Below, one piece after another: positions 1 to 8,449 of a stretch of 49,495 nucleotides of DNA. Position numbers and translations under genes: made by a program. This DNA comes from Burkholderiales bacterium (GTDB lineage: Bacteria; Pseudomonadota; Gammaproteobacteria; Burkholderiales; Burkholderiaceae), in NCBI GenBank assembly GCA_026225235.1, contig JAMFSK010000135.1, forward strand, positions 1 through 49,495, read 5' to 3'. The notes beneath the pieces were generated by a model. That model saw nothing but the letters and a program-made list of their open reading frames with translations, did not search any database and was not told the origin of the DNA. Positions within the stretch are counted from its first letter, which is position 1, and each line of letters starts with the position of its first letter.

Positions 1-283
1 ATAAACAGGTTACTTATCGGCAATGAATCTCTTAATTGAATCGCTGCCCTGACAGTAATAAACCAAGCGCGCCGAAAACGCTTCCGGCGTTCGTTGTATT
101 CATGCGACGGGCTGTAGGCTCATAGAGTGCGCACGGTTCCGAGGATTCGTGGTTAACCCCCGCGCAAATCGTGGGATGTATCGGATTTTGCTGAGAAAAA
201 CGGATTCGGCGTGCCCATGAGCAGGAATCCGAAGCGTCCGATGCGCGATAGAGCGGCGCCTTCGGCACGCCCGAGTGGCTACA
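1..283. other. Intergenic region at window edge
   Basis: No gene is supported here. A reading frame on the minus strand (32-268) has no Shine-Dalgarno site, unusual composition and no recognisable domain. The stretch is less GC-rich than the rest of the window, as expected for a non-coding region downstream of the acyltransferase. I see no clear hairpin followed by a T-run. Confidence 0.4.
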
Positions 284-1510
284 TCAGTTCATCGAGAGCT
301 GTTCGCGCCGCTTTGCCACGCGGTTTTTCACGGCGCTTGCGCAACGCCGGCCCAAATCGATCGAGGGTCGTTCGAGCAGAACGTGGACGATCGCGGCAAC
401 GGCGCATAGCGCGAGCGCCACGGCGAGTGTCAGCCACCAAAAAGCGCTCTCGTTTCGCGCCACCCACTGGCGCGTGACGGGATGATCGAAGATCACCGAG
501 ATCACGAGCCCCTGCATCAGATAGATCCCGTAACTGATATGACCCAGGCGAACGGCGGCACGGCTCGTGAACAGCCCGAACAGAGTCGCGCCCTGACAAA
601 CCAGGAAGAACACGAGCGCCAGGAGCGAGACTTGAAGCACACCAAACGGACGAGGAGAAATAACGAACGTCACGACGAGAAGCATCGCGACCAGCGTCGA
701 GGCCATGCTGGGAGAAAGCGGGAAACGGAGCCGCGATGCATTCGGCAGCCCACCTTTCAAAGCCACCGACAGCGACGCGCTCAACATGCCGGCTGAAAAA
801 AGTGCCGTGTAACCCCATCCGTTGAATTGCGTGATCGCCGCCGCCGCCCATGCGATGACGCAGGCGAGCGCCGCAGCCAGCAAATGAATGCGCGGTTTCG
901 CGAATACAGATAGAGGCAGCAGCGCGAAATAGAAACGCCACTCATATTTGAGCGTCCAGGTCACGCCCGCGATCAGGATCCACACATTCGGATAGCCATT
1001 GAAATCATGGCCTGGAAACATCCCGAGCCGGCACCAGCGCCAAAGCTCGGCGGCCAGTGCACCCGGTGCCTGCCTGAGTTCGAAGTCGCTTCGGACGAAC
1101 ACCAGCAGCGTCATGATGGCGATGGTCAGCCAGTAGAGGGGGGCGATGCGGAACAGGCGCCCTATATAAAGACCCATCCAATCCGCTCGACCCTCTTTCG
1201 CGACGAGCTTGCCCCAGAAGAGATAGCCCGTGATCATGAAGAAGAGGCTGACCGCGACACTGCCCAGCTGTGCGTAGAACGGATCGGTGGGAAGCACCCA
1301 GCTACCCGTGGCGAGCCAGGCGCGCGCAATGACTGCGTGATGGACCATGACGCTGAGCGCGAGATAGCCCCGCATGCCGTCGATCGACTCGATCCGGGCC
1401 CCCGAGCGGGTAGGCACTCCATCGACGAATCGCCAGAGCCGCGTCGAGAAACAGACGGTGAGCGCGGCCATCAGCAGGAAGTAGGGATAGATCGGGTAGT
1501 CTGGGTACAT
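284..1510 (-). CDS. OafA/YrhL-family membrane acyltransferase (acyltransferase 3)
   Basis: This is a 408-residue polytopic inner-membrane protein with about ten hydrophobic segments, the usual size for the acyltransferase-3 family. These enzymes move acyl groups, often acetyl, onto sugars of lipopolysaccharide, exopolysaccharide or other glycans. The family signature is visible near the N-terminus: a DGMRGYLAL segment (around residue 44) followed by SVMVHHAVIA, where the His is the conserved catalytic candidate. An SLFFMITGYLFWGK segment then matches the typical 'FFxxSGFL' stretch. It stands alone between the window edge and tRNA-Lys, so the context does not reveal the substrate. The ATG at 1510 has no strong Shine-Dalgarno site, and an internal start at Met14 is possible. 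The family call is firm; the substrate is unknown. Confidence 0.85.
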   Translation of the reverse strand: MYPDYPIYPYFLLMAALTVCFSTRLWRFVDGVPTRSGARIESIDGMRGYLALSVMVHHAVIARAWLATGSWVLPTDPFYAQLGSVAVSLFFMITGYLFWGKLVAKEGRADWMGLYIGRLFRIAPLYWLTIAIMTLLVFVRSDFELRQAPGALAAELWRWCRLGMFPGHDFNGYPNVWILIAGVTWTLKYEWRFYFALLPLSVFAKPRIHLLAAALACVIAWAAAAITQFNGWGYTALFSAGMLSASLSVALKGGLPNASRLRFPLSPSMASTLVAMLLVVTFVISPRPFGVLQVSLLALVFFLVCQGATLFGLFTSRAAVRLGHISYGIYLMQGLVISVIFDHPVTRQWVARNESAFWWLTLAVALALCAVAAIVHVLLERPSIDLGRRCASAVKNRVAKRREQLSMN

Positions 1511-1615
1511 GAACGCGACAGATCGAATGCGCCGAGTTTACCAAAGCGCCCCGAGGCCAAATGGCGACAGCGAAAGGTACAGACAGACGCACGCAGAACG
1601 TGCAGTAAAAAGACA

Positions 1616-1647
1616 AAGGGCCGGTCCGCTTTCGCGGACCGGCCCTT
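1616..1647 (-). terminator. Intrinsic terminator of tRNA-Lys
   Basis: A perfect 14-bp stem (1616-1629 with 1634-1647) closes a TTTC/GAAA loop. Read on the minus strand it is followed by a broken T-run (TTTGTCTTTTT). It starts 9 bases after the tRNA 3' end, so it ends the single-gene tRNA transcript. Confidence 0.9.
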
Positions 1648-1656
1648 CAAAATGCT

Positions 1657-1732
1657 TGGTGGGGCGTGAGTGACTCGAACACTCGACCTACGGATTAAGA
1701 GTCCGCTGCTCTACCAACTGAGCTAACGCCCC
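1657..1732 (-). tRNA. tRNA-Lys (anticodon CUU)
   Basis: This is a full 76-nt cloverleaf on the minus strand. The acceptor stem is GGGGCGT/ACGCCCC, followed by discriminator A and an encoded CCA. The D-arm has the usual AGTTGGTAGA loop. The anticodon stem GCGGA/TCCGT carries loop CTCTTAA, giving anticodon CTT, which reads AAG lysine codons. The T-arm has the TTCGAGT loop. It has its own promoter and terminator and no partner tRNA. Confidence 0.97.
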
Positions 1733-1745
1733 AAACAGAGGCCGA

Positions 1746-1751
1746 ATTATA
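1746..1751 (-). promoter_or_regulatory. Extended -10 box of the tRNA-Lys promoter
   Basis: The minus strand reads TGCTATAAT, a consensus -10 with the extended TGn element, ending 13 bases before the tRNA 5' end. There is no good -35 at 17 bp. The extended -10 and the strong consensus probably compensate. Confidence 0.7.
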
Positions 1752-1897
1752 GCAGAGCTTTTTTTCACAAGGCTAGCCCTCGCCCTGAAATTTATCGGGA
1801 TCCCGGACTGGAGGGCGTCCTCGGCGGTGAAACCGCAGCCGAGGGGGTATCGTCGTGGGACTACTCCGTCCACCCCCGTCAGTCAGGACCCTCAAGG

Positions 1898-2767
1898 ATG
1901 TTCGATCAAGTCGTATTCGCCGGCGGCGGCAACCGCTGCTGGTGGCAAGCGGGTTTCTGGGACGTCGTCTCGGCCGAGATCGGCCTCTCGCCACGGGTGA
2001 TATCGGGAATTTCGGCCGGTGCGGCGACCGCCTGCATGCTCTATACACGTGACTCGCAGTGGGTCATGCGGTATTACCAGCAGGCCCTCCAGCTCAACAA
2101 GAAAAACGTGTACTGGGGCAACCTCCTGGTACGTGGTCAATCGGTATTCCCGCACTACAAGATTTACCGTCGCGCGCTGCTCGACATCTACGGCGAGCAC
2201 TTCGACGCGCTCAAACGCGCCCCGGAAATCCGTGTCGGCGTCTCGCATCTGCCCCGCTGGCTGGGCGCGCGTTCAGGTGTGGCGGCCGCTCTGCTCGCCC
2301 ATAACATCGAAAAACATATCCGCAAGACCTTGCATCCCACACTCGGGCGCCGGATCGGTTTTCATCGGGAGTTCGTGCGCGTGCAGGACTGTGCCACCGT
2401 AGACGATCTTGCCGACCTGATCCTGCAGTCTTCATGCACCCCGCCTTTCACCCCGGTCTTGCGACGTGAGGGTCGTCCGGTACTCGATGGGGGCATGGTC
2501 GACAATGTGCCGGTCGACGGGCTCGATGCATCGCCAGGCCTGGTGCTCGTCATGGTGACGCGCCGTTATCCACGGCCGCAGATGTTCCTGCTCAATCACG
2601 ACGTACAGCATCGGCTCTATGTCCAGCCGTCGACCAAGGTGCCGATCTCAAGCTGGGACTACACGAGCCCTTCGCAGATGCAGCACGCCTACGATCTGGG
2701 TCGCCGCGATGGCGATGCATTCGTGAGCCGCGTGCCCGACTTCATCTCCTCGACGATCGCCAGTTGA
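1898..2767 (+). CDS. Patatin-like phospholipase family protein
   Basis: This 289-residue serine acyl-hydrolase has the patatin fold signatures in order. The oxyanion-hole glycine run is VFAGGGNRCWWQAG (residues about 6-19). The nucleophile elbow is GISAG (G-x-S-x-G, near residue 39). The catalytic Asp motif DGGMVDNVPV lies near residue 200. Family members hydrolyse acyl esters of phospholipids or other lipids. No signal peptide is visible, so a cytoplasmic or membrane-associated location is likely. It is divergent from tRNA-Lys and convergent with the next gene, with only 7 bases between the two stop codons. The start is uncertain because the Shine-Dalgarno-like AAGG directly abuts the ATG. 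The natural substrate cannot be deduced. Confidence 0.85.
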   Translation: MFDQVVFAGGGNRCWWQAGFWDVVSAEIGLSPRVISGISAGAATACMLYTRDSQWVMRYYQQALQLNKKNVYWGNLLVRGQSVFPHYKIYRRALLDIYGEHFDALKRAPEIRVGVSHLPRWLGARSGVAAALLAHNIEKHIRKTLHPTLGRRIGFHREFVRVQDCATVDDLADLILQSSCTPPFTPVLRREGRPVLDGGMVDNVPVDGLDASPGLVLVMVTRRYPRPQMFLLNHDVQHRLYVQPSTKVPISSWDYTSPSQMQHAYDLGRRDGDAFVSRVPDFISSTIAS

Positions 2768-2774
2768 GGCGGCC

Positions 2775-3794
2775 TCAGGTTCGCGTGCGGCGGTGCTTGC
2801 TGAGTGCCTCAGGGTTCACCGCGCTCTGGGTGTTGCCATCGAGGTAGTCGAGGATGTTCTGGAAGGCGCCGCTGAAGTAGAGCTCGTAACTCTCGTGCTC
2901 GACATAACCGATGTGCGGCGTACACACCGCGTTCTCCATGCGCAGCAAGCTGTGCCCCTGAAGAATCGGCTCGCTCTCGAACACGTCGACCGCAACCATG
3001 CCAGGCCGGCCTTCGGTCAGGGCACTGACAATCGCGTTTTCGTCGAGCAACTCGGCGCGGCTCGTATTGACAAAGAGCGCGGTCGGTTTCATTTGCAGCA
3101 AGTCTTGCCGACTGATGATGGCACGCGTGTCGTCATGCAGACGCAAATGGACCGTCAGCACGTCGGCACGTGCGAACAGGTCTTCACGACTTGTCGCAAT
3201 TTCGTAGCCGTCCTCACGCGCGGCTTTCTGCGAGTGCTCGCGGCCCCAGATCACGACGTTCATGCCGAACGCACGACCATAGCCGGCCACCAACTGACCG
3301 ATCTTGCCGTAGCCCCAGATGCATAACGTCTGGCCACGCAAGACATGGCCGAGGCCATAGTTCGCGGGCATCGACGAGGTCTTGAGGCCCGACTGCTGCC
3401 ACGCCCCCTGCTTGAGGTTGGCAACGTACTGAGGGATGCGTCGCTGCGCAGCCATGATCAGTGCCCAGGTCAGCTCGGCAGGCGCGTAGGGCGAACCACG
3501 GCCCTCGAGCACGACGATGCCGCGATCGGTACACGCATCGATATCGATATGCCCGCTGACCTTGCCGGTCTGCGAAATCACGCGAAGCTTCGGGAGCTTG
3601 TCAAGCAGTTGCGAGGTGACGCGCGTGCGCTCGCGAATCAGGACCAGTGCTTCGGTCTCCGCAAGACGACTGGACAATTGACCGATGCCGCGCACCGTAT
3701 TGTTGAAAACCTTGACGTCATGATCGGCCAGCAAGGCAAAGCAATCGAGCTTGCGAACCGCATCCTGATAGTCGTCGAGAATGGCTATTTTCAT
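2775..3794 (-). CDS. D-2-hydroxyacid dehydrogenase (NAD-binding)
   Basis: This 339-residue protein belongs to the family of NAD(P)-dependent D-isomer 2-hydroxyacid dehydrogenases. These enzymes interconvert 2-oxoacids and D-2-hydroxyacids (phosphoglycerate, lactate or glyoxylate-type substrates). A flavodoxin-like N-terminal half is followed by the Rossmann nucleotide loop GYGKIGQLVAGYG. The catalytic Arg lies in NTSRAELLDE, the Glu region in DVFESEP and the general-acid His in CTPHIGYVEHES. I place the start at 3794 (MKIAILDDYQD), because the longer frame beginning at 3851 adds 19 residues with no family resemblance, and GAAG precedes the chosen ATG. Its substrate is not evident. It lies downstream of topB and may have its own promoter in the gap. 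Confidence 0.88.
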   Translation of the reverse strand: MKIAILDDYQDAVRKLDCFALLADHDVKVFNNTVRGIGQLSSRLAETEALVLIRERTRVTSQLLDKLPKLRVISQTGKVSGHIDIDACTDRGIVVLEGRGSPYAPAELTWALIMAAQRRIPQYVANLKQGAWQQSGLKTSSMPANYGLGHVLRGQTLCIWGYGKIGQLVAGYGRAFGMNVVIWGREHSQKAAREDGYEIATSREDLFARADVLTVHLRLHDDTRAIISRQDLLQMKPTALFVNTSRAELLDENAIVSALTEGRPGMVAVDVFESEPILQGHSLLRMENAVCTPHIGYVEHESYELYFSGAFQNILDYLDGNTQSAVNPEALSKHRRTRT

Positions 3795-3845
3795 CTTCGA
3801 ATGGATCGAGGCGCCCCAGCGGCAAAACACCGGACTTAGTGGAAC

Positions 3846-3981
3846 GGGCACGTGCCCGCATGCGCCATCGCTATCTTTTTAACAGCTTGTCGGGCGATGG
3901 CGCAAGCCTCAAAACCAATCGGTTGATCGGTTCTGCTTGCGAGTGTGCGCTAACGCACCATCGCCGGCGAGCCGGCGATGG
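3846..3981. repeat. Cluster of inverted repeats built on CCATCGC/GCGATGG
   Basis: The gap after topB holds four copies of a 7-mer in alternating orientation: CCATCGC at 3865 and 3958, and GCGATGG at 3894 and 3975. They form two hairpins: 10-bp arms 3861-3870/3895-3904 with a 24-nt loop, and 10-bp arms 3958-3967/3972-3981 with a 4-nt loop. A 12-bp palindrome with core CACGTG lies at 3846-3857, and a small GTGCG/CGCAC hairpin follows the tight one on the minus strand. The tight hairpin could stop topB transcription, but there is no T-run. Confidence 0.6.
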
Positions 3982-4004
3982 GAATCAGGCAGGGTGTACC
4001 GCGC

Positions 4005-6737
4005 TTAGTTCGACTCGGTCGCCTTGGGGGTCTTGCGGGCGGCGGTCTTGCTCGCGGCGGCCTTGGTGGCAGGCTTGGCCGCAGACTTCGTGGCCGGCTT
4101 GGCCGCGGTCTTCGTGGCAGTCTTTGTTGCGGTCTTTGTTGCAGTCTTTGTCGGTGTTTTCAAAGCGGTCTTGCGCGCTGTCGTCTTGGTCGCCACTACC
4201 GTCGTGTCGCCGTCATCCGTCGCGCCAGCCGCCTTGGCCGCTGCCGTTTTTGCTGCAGCGCCTTCCTTGCCCGGCTTCGGTTCTTTCTTTTCGAATTCGA
4301 AGCCGATCGAACCGTCCTTCTGCTTGACGAGGAAGGCCTTGAAGTTGCGTCCGGTGCGCGACGACTTGAAGCCCGTCAGCAAATCCGTGCGCCCTTCGTT
4401 GAGCAATTTGGCCATCTGCTCGCGCGACATCTCCTGCTGAAGAATCACCTTGCCCGAGCGGAAATCGCAAGTCTTCGGGTTCGCGACGCTGTTCTCGCAG
4501 ACGTAGCTCATACCGAGTTCGAACACGCGACCCTGACATTTCGGGCAGGCGCCCACCGACTCCTGGGTCGAGAAGTCGGGCGCTTCGCCATCTTCTCCGC
4601 CCAGATCCTGGCCAAAGTCGAACTCGAGCTTGTAATTCTTGATCTCGTCGTCAAACGCGAGTTTGAGGATCGCCGAGAACGGCCGCCCCATCTTGCTGCG
4701 AAAGCCTGACAGCGGCCCGATCTCCTTCTTGGTCAGAAACTCCTCGACCTCGGGAATCTCGAACTGGCGCCCGGCCGGGACCTTGGTGATCGAGAACTCG
4801 CATTTCGTACAGGCGAAACGACGGTAGTTCTCCTTGACCACATTGCCGCAGTTCGGGCACGGCGTCACGAGCGTCGCATAGTCGCCCGGGATGGTGTCCG
4901 AATCGTATTCCTTGGCGCGCTTGACGATCGTCTGCGTCATCTGCGCGATCTCGCGCATGAAGGCGTCACGCGGCAACAGTCCGCGCTCCATCTGTGCGAG
5001 CTTGTGTTCCCATTCGCCCGTGAGTTCGGGCGCAGTCAGTTCGTCGACACCCAGGCCGCGCAGCAAGGTCATCAACTGGAACGCCTTGGCGGTCGGGATC
5101 AGCTCACGGCCCTCACGTAACAGGTACTTTTCGGCAAGCAGCCCTTCGATGATGGCAGCGCGCGTGGCCGGTGTTCCGAGGCCCTTTGTGCCCATGGCTT
5201 CGCGCAACTCTTCGTCTTCGACAAGCTTGCCCGCGCCTTCCATCGCCGAGAGCAGCGTCGCTTCGTTGTAGCGTGCGGGCGGCTTGGTGACGAGTGCCTG
5301 TGCGGCGATCGACTCGGTCTTGACTTTCTCGTCCTTGGCGACGGGCACCAGATTCGCGTCGGCACCGGCCGCTTCACGGCCGTAGATCTGCAACCAGCCC
5401 GGCGTGACAAGTACCTTGCCTTCCGTCTTGAAGAAGTGTCCGACGACCTCGGTGATACGCGTGGTGACGAGCGATTCCGCGGCCGGGAAAAACACCGCAA
5501 GGAAACGCTTGACGACGAGGTCGTACAGTTTCTGTTCGGGTTCCGAGAGGTTCTTCGGCGCCTGCAGGGTCGGGATGATCGCAAAGTGATCGCTGATCTT
5601 CGAGTTGTCGAAGATCCGCTTGTTCGGCTTGACCCAACCCTTGTCGAGGACCTGCTTGGCGAACGGCAGGTAGTTGTCCGACTCCTTGAGCATGTCGAGC
5701 GTCCCCTTCACGGCGTCGAGGTAGTCCTCGGGCAACGCACGCGAATCGGTCCGCGGATAGGTCAGCACCTTGTGCCGTTCATAGAGCGACTGAGCGAGGC
5801 CCAGCGTGTTCTTCGCCGAGAAGCCAAAGCGGCCGTTTGCCTCGCGCTGCAGGCTCGTCAAGTCGAACAGGAGCGGCGACAGTTGCGTCGACGGCTTCGA
5901 CTCTTCCGTCACGATACCCGGCTTGTCGCGGCAGGCGGCAACGACCGATTCAGCCGCCGCGGCACTCCAGAGCCGTGAATCGCGCTTTTCGGGATCGAAC
6001 TCGTCTCGCTTGAACTTCGAGTCGAACCAGCGGCCTTCGTAGAAGCCGGCGGCGCAAACAAAGTCGGCTTTGACTTCCCAATAGTCACGCGCCACGAAGC
6101 GGCGAATCTTTTCTTCGCGCTCGACGACGATCGACAAGGTCGGCGTCTGGACGCGGCCGACGGTCGTCAGGAAAAAACCGCCGCCCTTGCTGTTGAACGC
6201 GGTCATCGCCCGCGTGCCGTTGATACCGACGAGCCAGTCCGCTTCCGAGCGGCAACGGGCGGCATCGGCGAGCGGCAGCATGTCGTCGTCCGAGCGCAGA
6301 CGCGCAAAACCATCGCGGATCGACTGCGGCGTCATCGACTGGAGCCACAGCCGCTGGACGGGTTGCTTGGCCTTCGCATGCTGCACGATCAGGCGGAAAA
6401 TCAGCTCGCCCTCGCGCCCCGCATCACAGGCATTGATCAGTCGGTCGATATCCTTGCGCTTGAGCAATCGCGTCAGCACCTTCAGACGCGATTCACTTTT
6501 AGCGATCGGATTCAGGTCGAAATGCGGCGGAATGACGGGTAAATTCGCGAAACTCCATTTACCGCGCTTGACCTCATATTCTTCAGGCGCGGCGATTTCG
6601 AGCAAATGGCCGACCGCCGACGAGATGACGTACTCGTCATTCTCGAAATATTCGTCATGTTTGGCAAAGCCGCCCAGCGCGCGTGCGATGTCGTTCGCAA
6701 CCGACGGCTTCTCGGCGATGATGAGTGCTTTTCCCAT
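4005..6737 (-). CDS. topB: DNA topoisomerase III (type IA)
   Basis: This 910-residue type IA topoisomerase decatenates and relaxes DNA through a 5'-phosphotyrosyl intermediate. The TOPRIM domain starts with Glu9 in IIAEKPSVA and contains DAGREGEL (105-112). The active-site Tyr is Y327 in LTYPRTDSR. C-terminal zinc-finger-like Cys clusters follow (CPNCG...CTKC and CPKC...C). The last 65 or so residues are a Lys/Ala/Thr-rich tail of TKTA-type repeats, like histone H1 tails, that probably binds DNA. I chose the start at 6737 because MGKALIIAEKPS is the family N-terminus; the frame is open for 69 more codons upstream without resemblance. The order dprA remnant, thioredoxin, topB on one strand is the usual Burkholderia arrangement. 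Confidence 0.96.
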   Translation of the reverse strand: MGKALIIAEKPSVANDIARALGGFAKHDEYFENDEYVISSAVGHLLEIAAPEEYEVKRGKWSFANLPVIPPHFDLNPIAKSESRLKVLTRLLKRKDIDRLINACDAGREGELIFRLIVQHAKAKQPVQRLWLQSMTPQSIRDGFARLRSDDDMLPLADAARCRSEADWLVGINGTRAMTAFNSKGGGFFLTTVGRVQTPTLSIVVEREEKIRRFVARDYWEVKADFVCAAGFYEGRWFDSKFKRDEFDPEKRDSRLWSAAAAESVVAACRDKPGIVTEESKPSTQLSPLLFDLTSLQREANGRFGFSAKNTLGLAQSLYERHKVLTYPRTDSRALPEDYLDAVKGTLDMLKESDNYLPFAKQVLDKGWVKPNKRIFDNSKISDHFAIIPTLQAPKNLSEPEQKLYDLVVKRFLAVFFPAAESLVTTRITEVVGHFFKTEGKVLVTPGWLQIYGREAAGADANLVPVAKDEKVKTESIAAQALVTKPPARYNEATLLSAMEGAGKLVEDEELREAMGTKGLGTPATRAAIIEGLLAEKYLLREGRELIPTAKAFQLMTLLRGLGVDELTAPELTGEWEHKLAQMERGLLPRDAFMREIAQMTQTIVKRAKEYDSDTIPGDYATLVTPCPNCGNVVKENYRRFACTKCEFSITKVPAGRQFEIPEVEEFLTKKEIGPLSGFRSKMGRPFSAILKLAFDDEIKNYKLEFDFGQDLGGEDGEAPDFSTQESVGACPKCQGRVFELGMSYVCENSVANPKTCDFRSGKVILQQEMSREQMAKLLNEGRTDLLTGFKSSRTGRNFKAFLVKQKDGSIGFEFEKKEPKPGKEGAAAKTAAAKAAGATDDGDTTVVATKTTARKTALKTPTKTATKTATKTATKTAAKPATKSAAKPATKAAASKTAARKTPKATESN
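4108..4155 (-). repeat. 12-bp tandem repeat in the topB tail
   Basis: Four consecutive 12-bp units (plus-strand gtcttcgtggca, gtctttgttgcg, gtctttgttgca, gtctttgtcggt) encode the TKTA-type repeats of the topB tail. Such units can gain or lose copies in frame, so tail length may vary between strains. Confidence 0.8.
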
Positions 6738-7047
6738 GACGATTTGTTGATATTGACCGTTGGTAAGTTGACTGTTAGACGAACGCTTTATAGCACACCG
6801 CCTGCAGGACACTGCGCCGAAAACGGCGCGACACCCTGCCTGCGAGCGCTTCGGACGGGCGCGCCGCTGCGCGGGTCGGCCCTTTGACACAGGGGCCGGG
6901 CGCGGCGGCACATAGTAGGGCGCGCCGGGTGCCGGTGCAAGCAATGCCCGGCGCGGAGGCAGGCGCCACCCACCCGGTTCCGCAGCCTGCCTTCTCCGTT
7001 TTGTCCGTTTTATCGGCCCGGCAGGCTCATTGTCAGCGCTTTGCGGC
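6738..7047. other. Intergenic region between the thioredoxin gene and topB
   Basis: There are about 310 bases with no supported gene. A perfect GCGCCG-AAAA-CGGCGC hairpin sits near 6813. A second GC-rich pairing (GGCCC/GGGCC) is on its left-hand side. No consensus promoter is obvious, and no strong Shine-Dalgarno site precedes topB. The minus-strand open frame through this stretch is compositional. Confidence 0.5.
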
Positions 7048-7425
7048 TTAGGCGCTTGCCAACGCCCGCCTGAGTTTCAGTGTGCCCGGGCTGGCGGCCG
7101 GCGTGGCGAACTCCTCAATCATGCGTTCGACAATGCGCGGCTGCGGCAGGACGGTTCCGAAAAAGCGCGTTGCGGATCCATCTTCGATCAGGATGGTCGG
7201 AAAGTTCTCGACATCGTATTCGTCGACCAGTTCGGCGTGTGTTTCTATATCGATCCAGACAAAACAGGCCTCCGGATGGGCGTCGGCGAGCCGATCGAAC
7301 ATCACGCGATACTCGCGGCACGTGCCGCACCACTCGGCGCACAGACAGGCGACCAGTAGGGTCTGGGAATCCGCGAGACGCCCGGCGACGGCGTCTATGT
7401 CGGTATCTAGGTCAAGAGTGGGCAT
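7048..7425 (-). CDS. Thioredoxin-family protein
   Basis: This 125-residue single thioredoxin domain is close in size to thioredoxin itself. The redox motif is CGTC (Cys33 and Cys36, in AEWCGTCREY), with an unusual extra Cys a few residues earlier in ACLCAEWC. The cis-Pro segment is ENFPTILI. There is no signal peptide, so it should act in the cytoplasm as a disulfide reductase or redox partner. The active site differs from the thioredoxin WCGPC, so it is thioredoxin-like rather than trxA. It lies between the dprA remnant and topB, all on the minus strand. Confidence 0.85.
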   Translation of the reverse strand: MPTLDLDTDIDAVAGRLADSQTLLVACLCAEWCGTCREYRVMFDRLADAHPEACFVWIDIETHAELVDEYDVENFPTILIEDGSATRFFGTVLPQPRIVERMIEEFATPAASPGTLKLRRALASA

Positions 7426-7591
7426 GGATGGCGACCGGATCTGCCGGCAGCCCGGAATTCCGGGCGCCCACGCGCTTACACGGGCTGGCTGTCGGCGGCT
7501 GAGACAGGGAGATCATAAGAAGGATCATTGGTCGGGCGCAATGTAGCATGGCCGCCCGGTCGCCGCTTGCGCGGCCTGTTGCGCGGCCTGA

Positions 7592-8449
7592 TCAGCCTTG
7601 TGTCGACACGATTCGGGCGCCCGGCAGTCACTCAATGCGGCCGTCGAGTTCCAGCGCGAGGACGGCGGCCTGCACAACCGCACCCCACAGGCCGGTGCGC
7701 GACCAACACGTCGATCGGTGCGGGATCGTGGCCCAGCTCGGCGAGCAGGCGGGGTTCTGCAGAGCCGGGAGATGAGGCGGAGGCCCCTGTGGCGGCGGCG
7801 CTCTGGGGATGTCAGCGCTCAAGTCCTTCAGCATCCTCGGCTCTATCTCCTTCCTCGCGCCTGCTCCTGTCCGCAGGGATGTCGCCACTCGCCATCGGCT
7901 CCCACCTCTTCGCAGCTCCTCGTCGCGCGTCCTTTTCCGCGGCTTGGGGTCGCGTGGCGGGTCGCACAGACCGAGTGCCGCGAGAATGTCCGCCGGCGAC
8001 TCGACCAGCATGGCGCCGTCGCGAGTCAGCCCGTTACACTCTCGTGCACCCACTGACTGAATCGAGCCGGAAATCGCGTACACGTCGCGCCCCTAGTCGG
8101 CGGCCAGGCGCGCAGCAATCAATGACCCCGAGTACGGCGCAGCCTCGACGACCAGCACGCCGCGCCCAAGCGCCGCGATCAGACGGTTGCGACGCGGAAA
8201 GTTGGCAGCTCGTGGACGCGTATTCAGGGGTCGTCGGCGCGACGAGGCTGGCGGCGAGGCTGGCCGCGAGCGCGCCGCCCACGCACCGCCCACGCACCGC
8301 GCGAGCGAGGCCTCGCTCTGCAGCAGCCCCTGCTCAGGCAGACCAAACGCACGGCACAGTCGCTGAAACGCGACATTGCCGTGCTTCGGCGTCATGGTCA
8401 TGCGCAACTAGGCGGCCAGTTCCTCGCGCTCGAGCTGCAGAGCCTCCAT
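7592..8449 (-). pseudogene. dprA: Degraded dprA (DNA processing protein A) remnant
   Basis: The minus strand carries clear DprA pieces in order. The first is MEALQLEREELAA, then a TAG at 8410-8408 where the family usually has Trp, then [11 protein letters not shown] and [14 protein letters not shown]. Next come [33 protein letters not shown], a second TAG at 8095-8093, and YAISGSIQSVGAREC with the following LVESPADIL. Near the end LLAELGHDPAPIDVLVA lies in a different frame from the closing QAAVLALELDGRIE, so reading frame is lost twice. That last piece stops at a TGA (7630-7628). The central Rossmann part with the GSR and SGxAxGID motifs, roughly 150 codons, is missing. DprA loads RecA on incoming single-stranded DNA during natural transformation; no such protein can be made from this locus. 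Confidence 0.9.

Noticed and set aside
32..268. A 78-codon minus-strand frame at the window edge
   Set aside because: No ribosome site, no recognisable domain and unusual composition.
6738..6944. N-terminal extension of topB by 69 codons
   Set aside because: The extra residues are Pro/Arg/Ala-rich and the family N-terminus starts at 6737.
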